DNA of 64,000 nucleotides from Dysgonomonas sp. PF1-14 (GCF_029892965.1 NZ_JARXWN010000002.1:186001-250000); one strand, 5' to 3'. Positions 8,892-18,193 are shown, numbered from the stretch's first letter. Numbers and translations: made by a program. The notes: a model not told the origin generated them from the sequence alone.

Positions 8892-9827
8892 ATGAAAAAA
8901 ATAACGATCACCATCTTTACTGCATTATTGACAATCAGCCTATACGCCCAAACAGGCAATGATAAACAAGCAATTACCGTACCATACGACAGCACTGCCA
9001 ACTTCTTAGGCAAAAATGCAATGGCATACACCGGACAGGAACTGTTTCTGAAAGGGCTGAGCAAATCATCACAGGCTTATGGTTACAATGGATTTATTAT
9101 CAACTACAAGAAAGACGATGATCTGCTCAATGATGAAAAAAACATATACAAGCCAAACGAAAACTACAGTTCGCGCTACGAAGACATAGTGCACAAGTAC
9201 TTTCATGTACTGGAAGTTATCAAGCATCCAAGTACAAAAACAGAAAAGGCGGCATACGAAGACGACTTCTATCTGAAATTGCAGGAATTGTCGAGCGGAG
9301 ACATAGTCTATTACAAGTACAATACCAACTCCGAATACACATTTCCATTCATCGTAAGGGGTTATTTCGAAAAGCAACGACAACTGCGCACAGGAAAGGA
9401 ATATGTACTGTCGGACGATGTACTGAGAATGTCGCGCAACCTCATCACCGGAGCAGCAGTGCCGTTCACTACCGGACAAACATGGAAATGTACGGATGTA
9501 AACATCGATAATTCGACAAACGAACTATCCCTTGTACTGGAAAGCAAAGGTGTGAAAACCACTGTCCCCTACTCTATCTTTGACAATGTAGACGGTATAA
9601 AGAAAATATATACAGCCGAAGAAGCGAAAGAACTAACCCGCAAATACAACGCCAACAATTTCCGCCGCATCCTGCAAAACAAGATCAGAACAGGCATGAC
9701 AAAAGACATGGCACGACTTGCATGGGGCGAACCTCAGGACATTAAGAAAAGCGGGAACACCGAGACATGGACATATCCTGCCGGAAGTCTTACTTTTAAC
9801 GGAGACAGGATCGTCAGTTCCAAATAG
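8892..9827 (+). CDS. Secreted protein with C-terminal SmpA/OmlA-like segment
   Basis: 311 residues with a signal peptide cleaved near residue 20 (SLYAQ). The last ~45 residues (IRTGMTKDMARLAWGEP...ETWTYP) match the pattern of small BamE/SmpA/OmlA-like domains: GMTKxxvrxxxGxP, then a Trp-Tyr strand. The N-terminal 260 residues are Tyr/Asp/Lys-rich with no motif I know. It is probably periplasmic or attached to the outer membrane, with an unknown role. The MBOAT gene starts 19 bp after its stop, so the genes may be co-transcribed. Confidence 0.72.
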   Translation: MKKITITIFTALLTISLYAQTGNDKQAITVPYDSTANFLGKNAMAYTGQELFLKGLSKSSQAYGYNGFIINYKKDDDLLNDEKNIYKPNENYSSRYEDIVHKYFHVLEVIKHPSTKTEKAAYEDDFYLKLQELSSGDIVYYKYNTNSEYTFPFIVRGYFEKQRQLRTGKEYVLSDDVLRMSRNLITGAAVPFTTGQTWKCTDVNIDNSTNELSLVLESKGVKTTVPYSIFDNVDGIKKIYTAEEAKELTRKYNANNFRRILQNKIRTGMTKDMARLAWGEPQDIKKSGNTETWTYPAGSLTFNGDRIVSSK

Positions 9828-9846
9828 GCTTTTATTACCCTGATAT

Positions 9847-11286
9847 ATGCTGTTTAATTCCTATGCCTTTCTCATATTCCTGCCGGTAGTATTCCTGCTA
9901 TACTGGTTTGTCTACAATGACAAGCTCAAACAGCAGAATATATTGCTACTTGCAGCCAGCTATTTCTTTTACGGCTTCTGGGACTGGCGCTTTATGGGAT
10001 TACTGGCGATATCCACACTCATTTGCTACTATACGGGGCAACGGATAGCTTCGGCTGAATCTGCCAAAGGGCGCAAACGCTGGCTGTGGCTTGGGGTAGT
10101 AGTCAGTCTGGGATTTCTGTGCTATTTCAAGTATTTCAACTTTTTCATACAGTCGTTCGCCGATCTGCTGAACCTGTTCGGACTGGAAGCGCATCCGCTT
10201 ACCCTGCACATTATCCTGCCTATCGGTATTTCGTTTTATACCTTTCATGGGCTGTCATACCTGTTCGATATATACAATAATAAGATACAACCGACCAAAA
10301 GCCTTGTCAACTACTCGCTGTTCGTTTCCTTCTTTCCGCTGCTGGTAGCCGGCCCTATCGAACGGGCAACACACCTGCTACCACAGACCGAAAAAGCACG
10401 CACATTTGACGGAAGCAAAGCTGTAGACGGATTGCGGCAAATACTATGGGGATTCTTCAAGAAAATAGTAATCGCTGACAACTGCGGTTCGCTTGCCGAT
10501 AATATATTCAACAACTACGGGGAACTGCATGGCAGCACACTCGTACTAGGCATCATACTGTTCTCATTTCAGACTTACGGCGACTTCTCCGGCTATTCGG
10601 ACATTGCCATCGGTACGGCAAGATTGTTCGGATTCGAGGTATTTAAAAACTTCAATTATCCTTATTTCTCGCGCAATGTAGCCGAGTTCTGGCGCAGATG
10701 GCATATATCGCTTACCTCGTGGTTCAGAGACTATCTGTACATCCCTATGGGCGGTAGCCGCGAAGGACAGGCCAAGACGATACGGAACGTTTTCATCATT
10801 TTCATCCTCAGCGGATTCTGGCACGGAGCCGACTGGACTTTCATCGTCTGGGGACTGCTCAATGCCCTGTTCATTCTGCCATCAATCGTATTCAAGACCA
10901 ATCGTAAGTATCTCAATAGCGTAGCACATGGGAAATTCCTGCCATCGGTAAAGGAGTTTTTCCAGATGAGCGGTACATTCCTGTTGATTGCTTTCGCGCG
11001 TATATTCTTCCGCTCCGAAAGTATGACACAGGCATTCGGGTATATCAAAAATATGTTTACTGCCGACCTTTTCAGTCTGCCAAAAGTATATTCGGGTCAG
11101 GTCTTCCTGCTTATGATCCTACTCGTACTGATAGAGTGGCTGGGCAGGGAAGACAATTATGCACTGGAAGGTATCGGGCAAAAAGTCAACAGCAGAGTTC
11201 TCAGATGGCTGTTCTACTATTTCATTATAGCCCTTATCATCATTTATTGGGGAGAGCAACGTTTATTCATCTATTTTCAATTCTGA
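9847..11286 (+). CDS. MBOAT family membrane-bound O-acyltransferase (AlgI/DltB-like)
   Basis: 479 residues with about 11 hydrophobic segments. Family marks are PIGISFYTFHGLSY, the RRWHISLTSWFRDYLYIPMGG block, and GFWHGADWTF containing the essential His326. Members carry an acyl group, usually acetyl, across the inner membrane for transfer to extracellular polysaccharides or teichoic acids. The next gene encodes an SGNH-like protein 4 bp away, which is the usual partner that performs the final transfer (as AlgX/AlgJ or DltD do). The acceptor here is unknown; the cluster is 28 kb from the capsule operon. Confidence 0.93.
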   Translation: MLFNSYAFLIFLPVVFLLYWFVYNDKLKQQNILLLAASYFFYGFWDWRFMGLLAISTLICYYTGQRIASAESAKGRKRWLWLGVVVSLGFLCYFKYFNFFIQSFADLLNLFGLEAHPLTLHIILPIGISFYTFHGLSYLFDIYNNKIQPTKSLVNYSLFVSFFPLLVAGPIERATHLLPQTEKARTFDGSKAVDGLRQILWGFFKKIVIADNCGSLADNIFNNYGELHGSTLVLGIILFSFQTYGDFSGYSDIAIGTARLFGFEVFKNFNYPYFSRNVAEFWRRWHISLTSWFRDYLYIPMGGSREGQAKTIRNVFIIFILSGFWHGADWTFIVWGLLNALFILPSIVFKTNRKYLNSVAHGKFLPSVKEFFQMSGTFLLIAFARIFFRSESMTQAFGYIKNMFTADLFSLPKVYSGQVFLLMILLVLIEWLGREDNYALEGIGQKVNSRVLRWLFYYFIIALIIIYWGEQRLFIYFQF

Positions 11287-11290
11287 CGTT

Positions 11291-12226
11291 ATGAAAAGGT
11301 TTATCACATATACGCTCCTGTTTCTTGCTCCGGTGGCACTTGTACTGTCGGTGATGGAATATATGCTGAGAGAGATACCGAGCACATACCGTCTGAAAGC
11401 CGAATACCTGCACGAAGACGAGCGAAGGGTAAAAATACTTTGTCTGGGAAATTCCAGCGGGGCTTATGGATTCGATCCGCAATACTTTTCTGAATATACA
11501 TTCAATGCGGCACAGGTATCTCAGTCGCTCGACATGGATTGCGCCATAGTAGAGCAGGAAATAGACAGGCTCGATTCGCTCGAATATATACTACTCGCTG
11601 TCTCCTACCCTTCCCTGTTCTTCAAACTGGAAACTAGTGTCGAAAAATGGCGTTTGCCTTATTACCGATATTACGGTATCGATACAGGATACAGTGAAAG
11701 CCGCAAGCCGCTTATATTTCAGGATGCAATGGGAAATAACGTGCGCCGGATAAAGCAATATTACATCAACAAAGACGATCCTGCATACAAAATGACACGT
11801 CAGGGCATGATAGAACTCGAACCAGCCACTAACCTTACAGCCCTGCAAGTGAAAGCCAAAGAAGTTGCGATACGCCATACGGTACGAAGCCTCAACATGC
11901 CTTTGGTCAGGGAAAATGCAGGCTACATCATAAAAATAGTGGAAATGGCACGACAAAAAAATGCCCGCGTTATGCTGGTTACATTACCGTTCCATGAGGA
12001 CTACAGGAAATACACCTACGACAAGCAGATGAATATACTCAGGGGACTGATGAACGACCTGAGCAAGAACGAAGGGGTGTATTATTACGACATGAACGAA
12101 TACAGCTCAGACTATACCACCGAAGACTTTTTTGACGGTAATCACCTGAGCCGCTATGGTGCAAAAAAAGTATCTTTACAACTCGATTCTATTATAAAGA
12201 TTTTGGATAGGGACAGAACACAATAA
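11291..12226 (+). CDS. SGNH-like acyltransferase partner of the MBOAT protein
   Basis: 311 residues. One N-terminal membrane anchor (about 5-22) is followed by a periplasmic domain. The GNSSG stretch at 53-57 stands where SGNH hydrolases have the catalytic Ser, and DGNHLSRYG near the C terminus provides the Asp282-x-x-His285 pair. This layout (anchor, GNS-like block I, DxxH block V) is that of AlgX/AlgJ- or DltD-type proteins that pass acyl groups from MBOAT proteins to polymers. The 4-bp gap to the MBOAT gene supports joint function. Direct hydrolase activity is an alternative. Confidence 0.75.
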   Translation: MKRFITYTLLFLAPVALVLSVMEYMLREIPSTYRLKAEYLHEDERRVKILCLGNSSGAYGFDPQYFSEYTFNAAQVSQSLDMDCAIVEQEIDRLDSLEYILLAVSYPSLFFKLETSVEKWRLPYYRYYGIDTGYSESRKPLIFQDAMGNNVRRIKQYYINKDDPAYKMTRQGMIELEPATNLTALQVKAKEVAIRHTVRSLNMPLVRENAGYIIKIVEMARQKNARVMLVTLPFHEDYRKYTYDKQMNILRGLMNDLSKNEGVYYYDMNEYSSDYTTEDFFDGNHLSRYGAKKVSLQLDSIIKILDRDRTQ

Positions 12227-12238
12227 TTTTATGAAGCT

Positions 12239-13534
12239 ATGAAACAATATAATAATCTACCCTTAAAGATTCAGAAAAAATGGGATATTATATATAGTGA
12301 AGAGTTGAGTAATAATATAATAACCTTTAGGAATCAAGAGGGAAATTGGGGTGCTTTACGAAAACAAAAAAATATATTCTCGACAAACTATAATTGCATT
12401 GTCGAACCCGTATTCTATTCAATCCATTATGAAAAAGAGATAAACTTAATTGTTGCTGTAGAGTATAGCGATGAAGATTATCAGCTATATAAGCTTTTTG
12501 ATAAGGATGGGGTATTAGCAGGCTCACTCCAAGCTAAATATTTAATAATTAAAGATAATTATATAATAAAAGAAACAAACTGTGGAAAATATGAACTCCT
12601 TGATAATAAGTTTAATACATTAATTGTTGAAAAAGATGGCTTATCATCCATCGGATGTAATCTTTTTGCTTTTGAAGAAGGAGATAGATATGGAATATTA
12701 AATAGCTTGGGAGAGATCATAATACAACCGGTAAACATAAAAATCCATTCAAGAGTCTCTAATAATAGGATTATTGTTGAATCAGTTCCCAATAACTACC
12801 ACATATATGATATACATGGAAATGTAGAAAAAGATTTACCTTATAATTATATATTAAGAGCCTCAAGTAATACATACGCTGCACCTCGTGAAGAGAATCT
12901 GGATAAGTTTAAGACCATCATAGGTAAAAGGCTTGATGACTATCTTGAGATGACCGACTTCGATGGAAAATGGGGCATAATCAATAACGACGGGAACGAG
13001 ATTATTCCCAATCAATATGATTACATAGATTTTTTCAGATCTGACAATTATTATAAAGTTGGATTGGGTAAAATGTTTCTGGATCAGGATGATGAAGATT
13101 CTTACATCAGTATTCAAAACAGAGATTATCCTTATCTGGCAATTAAAAATACAAAGTGGGGTGTTATCGACAGTCAGAACAATATCGTTATACCTGTCGA
13201 ATATGATTGGATTGAGGAGATCAGTGACGGCAAACTATGGGCTGTTAATAAGGGAGGTCTACTGTATTACAATTCAGATCACCAAGAAGACAGATGGGAT
13301 ATATCAGGAGGCAAATGGGGTGTAATAGATTGTAATTCAAAAGTTATTGTTCCAATCATATATGACAAGATTATAACGAGTTGGTTTAGAGTCAAGAATT
13401 ATATATTTGTGAAAAATATTACGGACAACTCAAGTTATTATGACTTTGATGATGTTTACGATTTCGATGGCAACCTGATTGTGGATAATATACCCAATAT
13501 AAAAGACAATATGTTTCGGTCTTCTGATCAGTAA
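12239..13534 (+). CDS. WG-repeat protein
   Basis: 431 residues made of degenerate WG repeats: units such as GNWGAL, DRYGIL, GKWGII, TKWGVI and GKWGVI, each followed by a turn and a strand ending in (V/I)IP-x-x-YD. I count at least five units. There is no signal peptide. WG repeats form beta-structures and are mostly of unknown function, likely protein-protein contacts. The coding sequence is clearly AT-richer than the MBOAT/SGNH genes before it, which suggests separate origin. It starts 12 bp after the SGNH gene, so it may be read from the same transcript. Confidence 0.85.
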   Translation: MKQYNNLPLKIQKKWDIIYSEELSNNIITFRNQEGNWGALRKQKNIFSTNYNCIVEPVFYSIHYEKEINLIVAVEYSDEDYQLYKLFDKDGVLAGSLQAKYLIIKDNYIIKETNCGKYELLDNKFNTLIVEKDGLSSIGCNLFAFEEGDRYGILNSLGEIIIQPVNIKIHSRVSNNRIIVESVPNNYHIYDIHGNVEKDLPYNYILRASSNTYAAPREENLDKFKTIIGKRLDDYLEMTDFDGKWGIINNDGNEIIPNQYDYIDFFRSDNYYKVGLGKMFLDQDDEDSYISIQNRDYPYLAIKNTKWGVIDSQNNIVIPVEYDWIEEISDGKLWAVNKGGLLYYNSDHQEDRWDISGGKWGVIDCNSKVIVPIIYDKIITSWFRVKNYIFVKNITDNSSYYDFDDVYDFDGNLIVDNIPNIKDNMFRSSDQ

Positions 13535-13583
13535 TTAGAATAAGATTTATATTAGGGCTAATTTTTCAACATAAAATCATTCA

Positions 13584-14297
13584 ATGAGAACACAAATAAT
13601 AAGCGACTTACATCAAGAATTTGGAATGTCTTTATTAGACTTTAATGACATTGATTTGCTTATTGTTGCAGGAGATTTAAACTTGGGTATTAAGGGTATA
13701 GAATGGTTAAAAGCGAATGTAAAAGACATACCTGTTATCTATATATTGGGTAATCACGAATACTACAGAGGCAGTTACCCCAAAACGCTGTATAAGATAG
13801 AAACATTGGCTGAAAATACCAACATTCATGTATTGGAAAACAAGTCCGTTATTATAAACGATATAACCTTTCATGGCACAACTCTCTGGACTAATTTCGA
13901 ATTATACGGAAATCCCAGAGTCTACGGAAGTATGTGTCAATCGCGAATGAACGATTATCGGTTGATACGCCTAGACCCGTCTTACTCAAAATTACGCTCC
14001 ATAGATACATACAATATGCACTACAATGCGATGAAGTGGTTAGAGAATAGCCTGAAAGAATCGGCTACTGATAAAAACATCGTTATCACACACCATGCAC
14101 CCAGTATAAAGTCCATTCCCGAAAAATTTAGACAAGATGCTATTTCATCTGCATACGCATCTGATCTGGAATCCTTCATATTGGAACATAAACCGAATTA
14201 CTGGATACATGGGCATATACATCAGCCTGCCGAATACATGATAGGCGATACTAAGATTATATGCAACCCTCACGGATATATTAGTGATAAATTGTAA
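13584..14297 (+). CDS. Calcineurin-like metallophosphoesterase
   Basis: 237 residues with the complete metallophosphoesterase motif set: ISDLHQEF (Asp8, His10), AGDLN (Asp31), LGNHEYY (Asn57, His58), a THHAPS motif near residue 170, and HGHIHQP near the C terminus. All dinuclear metal ligands are present, so it should be an active phosphodiesterase or phosphatase. The substrate cannot be read from the sequence. Base composition is AT-rich like the preceding WG-repeat gene. It is cytoplasmic, with no signal peptide. Confidence 0.88.
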   Translation: MRTQIISDLHQEFGMSLLDFNDIDLLIVAGDLNLGIKGIEWLKANVKDIPVIYILGNHEYYRGSYPKTLYKIETLAENTNIHVLENKSVIINDITFHGTTLWTNFELYGNPRVYGSMCQSRMNDYRLIRLDPSYSKLRSIDTYNMHYNAMKWLENSLKESATDKNIVITHHAPSIKSIPEKFRQDAISSAYASDLESFILEHKPNYWIHGHIHQPAEYMIGDTKIICNPHGYISDKL

Positions 14298-14305
14298 AAA
14301 ATGGG

Positions 14306-14461
14306 ACTCGATCTTACAGACACTCAAAATAAGTTTCAGCTAATCTGACAACATTTTTCTCTTTCAAACGCCCTCTAAGGGCTTTTGGGGAGGGGATTTG
14401 AAAGAAAAAAATGTATTTTGAGGTTGAATTTCATCTGACAGTAGAAATTGTATGATCGAGT
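14306..14461. repeat. 156-bp palindromic MITE-like element
   Basis: The ends are inverted repeats: ACTCGATCTTACA (14306-14318) and TGTATGATCGAGT (14449-14461), with one mismatch. Inner arms also pair: ACATTTTTCTCTTTCAAA against TTTGAAAGAAAAAAATGT, surrounding a GC-rich centre with CCCTC and GAGGG. No reading frame is present. It follows the metallophosphoesterase stop by 8 bp. I see no second full copy in the window and no clear target duplication. Confidence 0.6.
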
Positions 14462-14521
14462 ATCAACTTTAGCAGATAAATATAATGGATATAATCCGAA
14501 GTTGGTTATTGATATTTAAGA

Positions 14522-15352
14522 CTAACCTATCACCAGCGAAGTCATACTCAGCGAACCTGCAATAACCTTATCATTGAAAATGCTGATTTTTTCATCCTTT
14601 TGCTGCAATGCCAATGTGTACAGCAGCGGGATGTAATGTTCGGGTGTTGGTATTGCCAGCCCTGCCGAAGTGTGTATGTGGTTGTAATCAATCAGTGAAG
14701 CATGATCTCCGTCCATTATCTTATTCTTGAACAAGTTATTAAGATCGAAAGCCCAGTCATAACCATACTCTGCATTGAAATCATCCCCCTCTATTTTCAT
14801 TATCCTCAGATTGTGGATCATGTTTCCGCTTCCCACAATCAGCACCCCTTTGTGGCGCAGGAAGGCAAGTTGCTTACCCAGATCGTAGTGGTATTGCGCC
14901 CCTTTAAAGTGGTCGATACTCATTTGTACAACAGGCACATCGGCATGCGGATAAATATGTTTCAATACGCTCCAGCTACCATGATCTATCCCCCACTCGT
15001 AGTCTTCACCCACCGTTACATCCTTTATCTGCCGGCGTACAAGTTCAGCCAGTTCAGCCGATCCCTTTGCCGGATATTGTTGTGCAAAAAGTTCTCTTGG
15101 AAATCCGTAAAAATCATGGATTGTTTTGGGCTGTTCCATCGCCGTTACAAACGTGCCTCTGGTTTCCCAGTGTGCCGAAATACAAAGAATAGCCTGTGGA
15201 CGCGGCATCTGCATGCCCAGTTTCGACCATTCGTGTACAAATTCATTATCTTCTATGGCATTCATCGGTGTGCCATGCCCAACAAAGACAACGGGCATAA
15301 GAGGTGTATCTCTGAATGTCATTGCCTGTTTATGTAAGTCTTGTAGTGTCAT
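14522..15352 (-). CDS. ygiD: 4,5-DOPA dioxygenase extradiol, LigB family
   Basis: 276 residues, full length for the YgiD/DODA family. The GHGTPMNAI motif near residues 25-33 (His26), HDFYGFP near 80, GIDHGSW near 120 and the later GSGNMIHNL segment supply the metal-binding histidines of class III extradiol dioxygenases. It cleaves catechol-type rings such as L-DOPA in vitro; the bacterial physiological substrate is not settled. The protein is cytoplasmic. The gene stands between the palindromic element and the YceI lipoprotein terminator, apparently on its own transcript. Confidence 0.92.
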   Translation of the reverse strand: MTLQDLHKQAMTFRDTPLMPVVFVGHGTPMNAIEDNEFVHEWSKLGMQMPRPQAILCISAHWETRGTFVTAMEQPKTIHDFYGFPRELFAQQYPAKGSAELAELVRRQIKDVTVGEDYEWGIDHGSWSVLKHIYPHADVPVVQMSIDHFKGAQYHYDLGKQLAFLRHKGVLIVGSGNMIHNLRIMKIEGDDFNAEYGYDWAFDLNNLFKNKIMDGDHASLIDYNHIHTSAGLAIPTPEHYIPLLYTLALQQKDEKISIFNDKVIAGSLSMTSLVIG

Positions 15353-15373
15353 TGTATTTGAGTGTTTAGTATA

Positions 15374-15403
15374 AAAATCGGCTCTGATCGTAAACCAGAG
15401 CCG
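15374..15403 (-). terminator. Terminator of the YceI-family gene
   Basis: On the minus strand CGGCTCTG and CAGAGCCG pair around a ~9-nt loop and are followed by ATTTTTAT. A run of T (six A on the plus strand) also precedes the stem, so it might act in both directions. Confidence 0.8.
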
Positions 15404-15434
15404 AAAAAACTTATTTACAATCTATTATGAGCAA

Positions 15435-16100
15435 TTACTCCGGTTTTGCAGCAGCTTTAGCTACTATTGTTATTTGCAGCTCGATATTGTCGTTTACAAT
15501 ATTCTCTTTCAGATCAGCGAAAAGCGTTTTAGAACCATATTTCACATTCCATTGTGTACGGTCGATAGTAAACGGTACAGTCACAGCTTTATATGTATCG
15601 CCTTCTTTTGTAATCTTAGCACCGAAAGTAATGTTCTTTTCTACATCTTTCAGTTTCAGGTTACCGCTTACCATATAGTTTACACTATCGGTCGGAGTTG
15701 CAGCAGCTTCCACTTTGGTTACGGTGAATGTGCTTGAAGGATATGTAGCCACATCGAAGAAGTCTGCACTCTTAAGGTGGTTAACCAACATATCGTTCAT
15801 ATCTTTCTGAGTAAGGTCTTCGTCTACAATAGCATTCATATCTATTTCGAATGATCCGGAAGCCACTGTTTCGCCGTTTATAGCAAGAGTTCCTGCTTTA
15901 AGAGCGATTGTTCCATTATGCGAACCACCTACTTTCGATCCTTTCCACTGTATAGAAGAAGCCTGAGTGTCTACCACCAGTTCTTCACCTGCTCCGGAAG
16001 CCGCCGCCTGGGCATCTGTTCCTTCGACTTTATTTTTTGCTGCATTGTTGCACGATACTGCGAATACTAATACTGATAACGCAATTAAATACTTTTTCAT
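15435..16100 (-). CDS. YceI-family lipoprotein
   Basis: 221 residues with a lipoprotein signal ending at Cys17 (VFAVSC). An Ala/Gly-rich linker and a YceI domain follow, recognisable by SIQWKGSKVGGSHNG near 50, SADFFDVATYPSSTF in the middle, and the FTIDRTQWNVKYGS strand near the end. YceI proteins form lipocalin-like beta-barrels that bind isoprenoid or other lipids in the periplasm. The role here is unknown. It diverges from the LysR regulator gene 159 bp away, which may control it. Confidence 0.93.
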   Translation of the reverse strand: MKKYLIALSVLVFAVSCNNAAKNKVEGTDAQAAASGAGEELVVDTQASSIQWKGSKVGGSHNGTIALKAGTLAINGETVASGSFEIDMNAIVDEDLTQKDMNDMLVNHLKSADFFDVATYPSSTFTVTKVEAAATPTDSVNYMVSGNLKLKDVEKNITFGAKITKEGDTYKAVTVPFTIDRTQWNVKYGSKTLFADLKENIVNDNIELQITIVAKAAAKPE

Positions 16101-16230
16101 AATTTCTAATGTTAATTTACTATGTTACTAAAATGTTAATTTATCATTTATTGTCTATATAACGCTACCGCTTTAAAATTGTTTAATATACATGAATTAA
16201 TATTTTACTGTTTATGTATAAAAAAATTTA

Positions 16231-16238
16231 TAGCTTTG
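16231..16238 (+). promoter_or_regulatory. Bacteroidetes-type -7 box for the LysR gene
   Basis: TAGCTTTG matches TAnnTTTG exactly, 21 bp before the ATG at 16260. A TTTA run at about 16211 is at roughly the spacing of a -33 element. Confidence 0.5.
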
Positions 16239-16259
16239 TCCTATCTTAAAACATAACAT

Positions 16260-17168
16260 ATGGTCAACCTGGAATGGTACAGAACTTTTAAGGCAATCTA
16301 TCAGTATGGAACACTCACGCGGGCAGCTCAGGAACTAATGATTTCGCAGCCGAATATGAGCATCCAGCTTGCTTCGCTCGAAAGCTATATCGGCAAACCG
16401 CTCTTTGTAAGAATGCCGCGAAAAATGATGCCTACCGAGTACGGAAAGCAGCTCTACACGCAGATAGTGGAGTCTATCGACAATCTGGAACGTGTAGAAG
16501 CAGAATTTAAGCGTACGGTACTCAACAAAGCTCCAACCATCCGGTTCGGCACGCCTTCCGAAATATTTACCAACTATTTGTCACAATATATCGGACAGCA
16601 ACCCGATCTCAACCTTACAGTCGAATACGGACTTGCCGATGGACTTACCGAAAAACTGATAAGCAACGATCTCGATATAGCCATCATAACCCGCCAGAGC
16701 AAATCGGATGATACACTCACATATGAACCTCTCTTCACCGAATCGTTTATGATCGTATGCAATCCGGCTATGGACACAACAGTATTCGACAAGCTGATAG
16801 CTGAAAACGATTATACTGCTGCCGAAAAATGGCTGAAAGAGCAGAAATGGTACGCATACGGCAACGACCTGCCACTGGTCAGAAGATTCTGGCGCGAAAA
16901 CTTCAAGAAACGCCCCATACTTAAGCTGCACGCCACGATACCCGATAACGATGCCATACTGAACGCCGTAAGCAACTGTGACGGGCTTGCCGTTTCGTCC
17001 GACCTCATTGCGGGCAAGGCACTCAAATCGAAATTGGTGCGCATCCTATGGCAGGGACATACTCCGGCAACCAATACCCTTTATCTGGCATACAACAAGG
17101 GTAAAGTACAGCCTCAGTATATAGATCAGATAAGGTCTTTTATCACAACATACATTGCAATCAAATAA
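16260..17168 (+). CDS. LysR-family transcriptional regulator
   Basis: 302 residues. The N-terminal winged helix-turn-helix (about 1-60) contains the classic GTLTRAAQELMISQPNMSIQLASLE pattern with the AA-x-L and SQP-x-x-S features. A linker helix and a periplasmic-binding-protein-like effector domain (about 88-300) follow. It probably binds the intergenic region shared with the divergent YceI gene, as LysR regulators often do, but its effector and target are unknown. The TPR gene begins 9 bp downstream on the same strand. Confidence 0.9.
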   Translation: MVNLEWYRTFKAIYQYGTLTRAAQELMISQPNMSIQLASLESYIGKPLFVRMPRKMMPTEYGKQLYTQIVESIDNLERVEAEFKRTVLNKAPTIRFGTPSEIFTNYLSQYIGQQPDLNLTVEYGLADGLTEKLISNDLDIAIITRQSKSDDTLTYEPLFTESFMIVCNPAMDTTVFDKLIAENDYTAAEKWLKEQKWYAYGNDLPLVRRFWRENFKKRPILKLHATIPDNDAILNAVSNCDGLAVSSDLIAGKALKSKLVRILWQGHTPATNTLYLAYNKGKVQPQYIDQIRSFITTYIAIK

Positions 17169-17177
17169 CATATCCGT

Positions 17178-17987
17178 ATGAAATATATTTATATCCTTTC
17201 TCCACTTATCCTTTTCACCTCATGCAGCAGCACAAGTGTTGCACGTTATAGCTCCATAGGTATTGTCGGCATTATCGCCCTGTTCGCACTTATGTTCATC
17301 CTGTTTGCCATCATGTTTTTTCTGATAGCAAGACGGAAAAAGCAGGGAGAAAAAAGCCTCGTCAAGTTCAACAACGATGTATATATAGCTCTGAACAAAC
17401 TAAGCACGCCACAGCAGAAAGCAAATATGCTCAACAACCTGATAGAGCGCATAAATAACGATGAGAAGTACAAGAAAGATACCGAATGGCGCGATAAAGT
17501 GCTGCTCAAAACATATGGACATCTGGCAACTGTTTACTACCAGATGGGAGACGAAATGCAGACGCTGAATACATGCTCCAGAATTATAGAACTCGACCCG
17601 AATGATGGCATGTCGTTCTACAACAGAGGATCTATATATAGTAATATGGGAATGTACGAAAAAGCCCTGCAAGACCTGAACCGTACAACAGAGTTAATGC
17701 CTGACTATGCCAGTGCATATAATAATCGCGGACTGGTACACGAAAAAATGGAGCATTATGATGAAGCGTTGGAAGACTTTACCAGAGCTATCGAGCTGGA
17801 AGGCTCACCTATTGCCTACTACAACAGAGGAAATACTCACTATGAACAGGCTGACTATCCGGCTGCCCTAAGTGATTATCAATCGGCGCTCAACAGCATC
17901 GAAGGCGACGCCCACGCCGATCTGAAAAAGGAAGTGGAAATAAGCATTAATGCTGTGCAAACGAGAATAGGAAACTCTCAGGTATAA
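17178..17987 (+). CDS. TPR-repeat protein with N-terminal membrane anchor
   Basis: 269 residues. A lipoprotein-like signal (LILFTSCSS) is followed closely by a strong hydrophobic helix (about 30-54, ending in ARRKKQGEK). Three clear tetratricopeptide repeats follow (around 130-235, with NRGSIYSNMGMYEKAL, NRGLVHEKMEHYDEAL and NRGNTHYEQADYPAAL). It is presumably a membrane-attached scaffold. Its TAA stop at 17985-17987 touches the first base of a 184-bp palindromic repeat, so the original C terminus may have been cut or replaced by that insertion. Confidence 0.85.
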   Translation: MKYIYILSPLILFTSCSSTSVARYSSIGIVGIIALFALMFILFAIMFFLIARRKKQGEKSLVKFNNDVYIALNKLSTPQQKANMLNNLIERINNDEKYKKDTEWRDKVLLKTYGHLATVYYQMGDEMQTLNTCSRIIELDPNDGMSFYNRGSIYSNMGMYEKALQDLNRTTELMPDYASAYNNRGLVHEKMEHYDEALEDFTRAIELEGSPIAYYNRGNTHYEQADYPAALSDYQSALNSIEGDAHADLKKEVEISINAVQTRIGNSQV

Positions 17988-18170
17988 GAGTCTGTTTAAA
18001 TTTTATTCGTTCAATTTTTGAGAACTATTTTTGAGATAGTTTTTTCTTCCGCGAAGTGATAATAGCGGGCTATTTGAACTGAGGGAATGAAAAAAATAGC
18101 CAAAAAGAGACTGAAAATGAACGAAAAAGAATCTATAATAAAATATTTTGGTAAAATCTAAACAGGCTCT
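17987..18170. repeat. 184-bp palindromic MITE-like element, complete copy
   Basis: The ends AGAGTCTGTTTAAATTTTA (from 17987) and TAAAATCTAAACAGGCTCT (to 18170) are inverted repeats with two mismatches. Inner arms also pair imperfectly (TTCGTTCAATTTT against AAAATGAACGAA). No protein is encoded. The right 71 bp recur at 25822-25892, one end recurs inverted at 29348-29390, and a worn end lies at 34156-34180. The behaviour is that of a non-autonomous element whose transposase is elsewhere. Confidence 0.75.
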
Positions 18171-18193
18171 AGATCTGCCATTGATTATATCTA

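Noticed and set aside
14702-15337. 211-residue open frame on the plus strand
   Set aside because: It is the reverse shadow of the ygiD gene, which has full family motifs.
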